From Verrucomicrobiia bacterium (GTDB taxonomy: Bacteria; Verrucomicrobiota; Verrucomicrobiia; Verrucomicrobiales; DEV007): 35,879 bases of DNA. Below the pieces are notes generated by a model that did not search any database, was not told where the DNA came from, and saw only the letters and a program-made list of their open reading frames with translations. Shown piece after piece: positions 35,254 to 35,879 of this stretch (position 1 is the stretch's first letter; each line of letters begins with the position of its first letter). The position numbers were made by a program, and so were the translations under genes. Location: assembly GCA_030427505.1 (NCBI GenBank), contig JAUICH010000040.1, forward strand, positions 1-35,879, given 5' to 3'.

Positions 35254-35610
35254 TCAAGGGCCCCGGTAGTCTCCAAAAGAGCTCGCGAAAATTGGGAATA
35301 GGATCCACGCAGCCGAAAAGAGGTGAAACCCTACGATAGAAAGGGTTCGCCTTTCCGGATCACGTGACTTCCATAGGCAAATCGCCGCCAGAACGGGAAT
35401 GGTCCGAAAAACCCAAAACTGTCCCGGAAAGACCTGACAGAAAGTAACAGACCAGAGCGTTTCAACGATCAAGTCTTCAAGGAACTTTGAAATGGTTGCA
35501 GCCGAGAAAATGTTAGCGGGAACAATACCTGAAAAATACCGGACTACATGTACGAGCAATCCGAAGCTGATCTGGGAAATGACTGCCCATTTGATGTAAG
35601 CTCTGGACAT
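35254..35610 (-). CDS. Small hydrophobic protein, unknown
   Basis: A 118-aa frame with three hydrophobic segments (about residues 8-28, 65-80 and 90-110), so an integral membrane protein is plausible. No family is recognised. The region is A/T-richer than average, which makes an open frame of this length less likely to be chance than in the GC-rich parts. No clear ribosome site is seen. Confidence 0.4.
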   Translation of the reverse strand: MSRAYIKWAVISQISFGLLVHVVRYFSGIVPANIFSAATISKFLEDLIVETLWSVTFCQVFPGQFWVFRTIPVLAAICLWKSRDPERRTLSIVGFHLFSAAWILFPIFASSFGDYRGP

Positions 35611-35714
35611 TCAGTCAGATTACTTTCTGAGCAGAGCGAGAAAAGCGCCCTGTACAGGAAATCAGGAATCATCTGGCCAAATGGACGCCATGCCAACGGC
35701 ATGCGAGGAGACAG

Positions 35715-35773
35715 CCAGGGGTTTTCAAACCCCTGGAATCGGGCGCAATACCCATTCCGCCCTGAAGGGGCGG
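35715..35773. repeat. Pair of palindromes in non-coding edge region
   Basis: Two hairpins lie close together. CCAGGGGTTT-TC-AAACCCCTGG is a perfect palindrome at 35715-35736. CCGCCC-TGAAG-GGGCGG lies at 35757-35773. The last bases of the window (CGCCCCTTCAGGG) are the inverse of CCCTGAAGGGGCG within the second hairpin. The whole 35611-35879 stretch has no credible gene and looks like an interspersed palindromic repeat element running past the window edge. Confidence 0.75.
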
Positions 35774-35879
35774 CAGGAGGCAGACGACTCCTCTTTCAAA
35801 TCCGCCTTCGCGTGGCAAGGGGCAAGACAAGCAAGGCAAACGGCACCCTTGTCCGGACACTCCTTGCGCCCCTTCAGGG

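Overview
This is a GC-rich bacterial accessory region that most resembles a Verrucomicrobiota (or Planctomycetota) chromosome. The clues are an ECF-type sigma factor beside a Ser/Thr kinase with a WD40 tail, a fused membrane/spermidine-synthase-like protein, a very large two-partner-secretion exoprotein, several dispersed palindromic repeats, and many signalling or conflict ATPases. The phylum assignment is an inference from gene content and not from a marker gene.

Layout. From 1 to 9540 there is a LuxR-type regulator, a TpsA filamentous exoprotein and its TpsB outer-membrane pore, all on the minus strand. From 9541 to 10039 there is a repeat-rich intergenic stretch with a 43-bp inverted repeat. 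From 10040 to 16232 (minus) lie a fused membrane/methyltransferase-like protein, a membrane Ser/Thr kinase with WD40 repeats and an ECF sigma factor. From 16574 to 20119 (plus) is a bacterial Roco protein with the order LRR, ROC GTPase, COR, TIR-like. From 20410 to 23844 (minus) is a cluster of three FGE-sulfatase-fold proteins interleaved with an HRDC-like accessory gene and a template repeat. From 24279 to 29509 (plus, divergent) are a SIR2-TIR protein and an nSTAND-TM-WD40-FGE protein. From 29714 to 32188 (minus) is a SLOG/SLATT-like membrane protein. Then follow a tRNA-Ile(CAU), an AAA/STAND-like ATPase, a HIT-family protein, a small membrane protein, and palindromic repeats at the edge.

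The key finding is a diversity-generating retroelement (DGR) cassette. A template repeat (core 21446-21544) rich in AAC codons is copied at the 3' ends of three FGE-fold genes. In a 99-nt core with 24 template adenines, the three variable repeats change 14, 18 and 15 adenines. They change only 1, 0 and 8 of the 75 non-adenine positions. This is the A-specific signature of DGR mutagenic retrohoming. No reverse transcriptase is visible in the window, and the HRDC-like accessory frame appears broken next to the template. The enzyme must therefore act in trans or has been lost. Two of the variable repeats look recent; the third looks old.

The diversified FGE proteins lie divergently beside a SIR2-TIR / nSTAND-WD40-FGE pair and close to a LRR-ROC-COR-TIR protein and a SLOG/SLATT protein. 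My working hypothesis is an immune or self/non-self recognition island. In it, hypervariable lectin-like FGE domains would act as sensors beside NTPase switches and NAD-directed TIR or membrane effectors. The domain content and the A-biased variation are read from the sequence; the joint function is inference.
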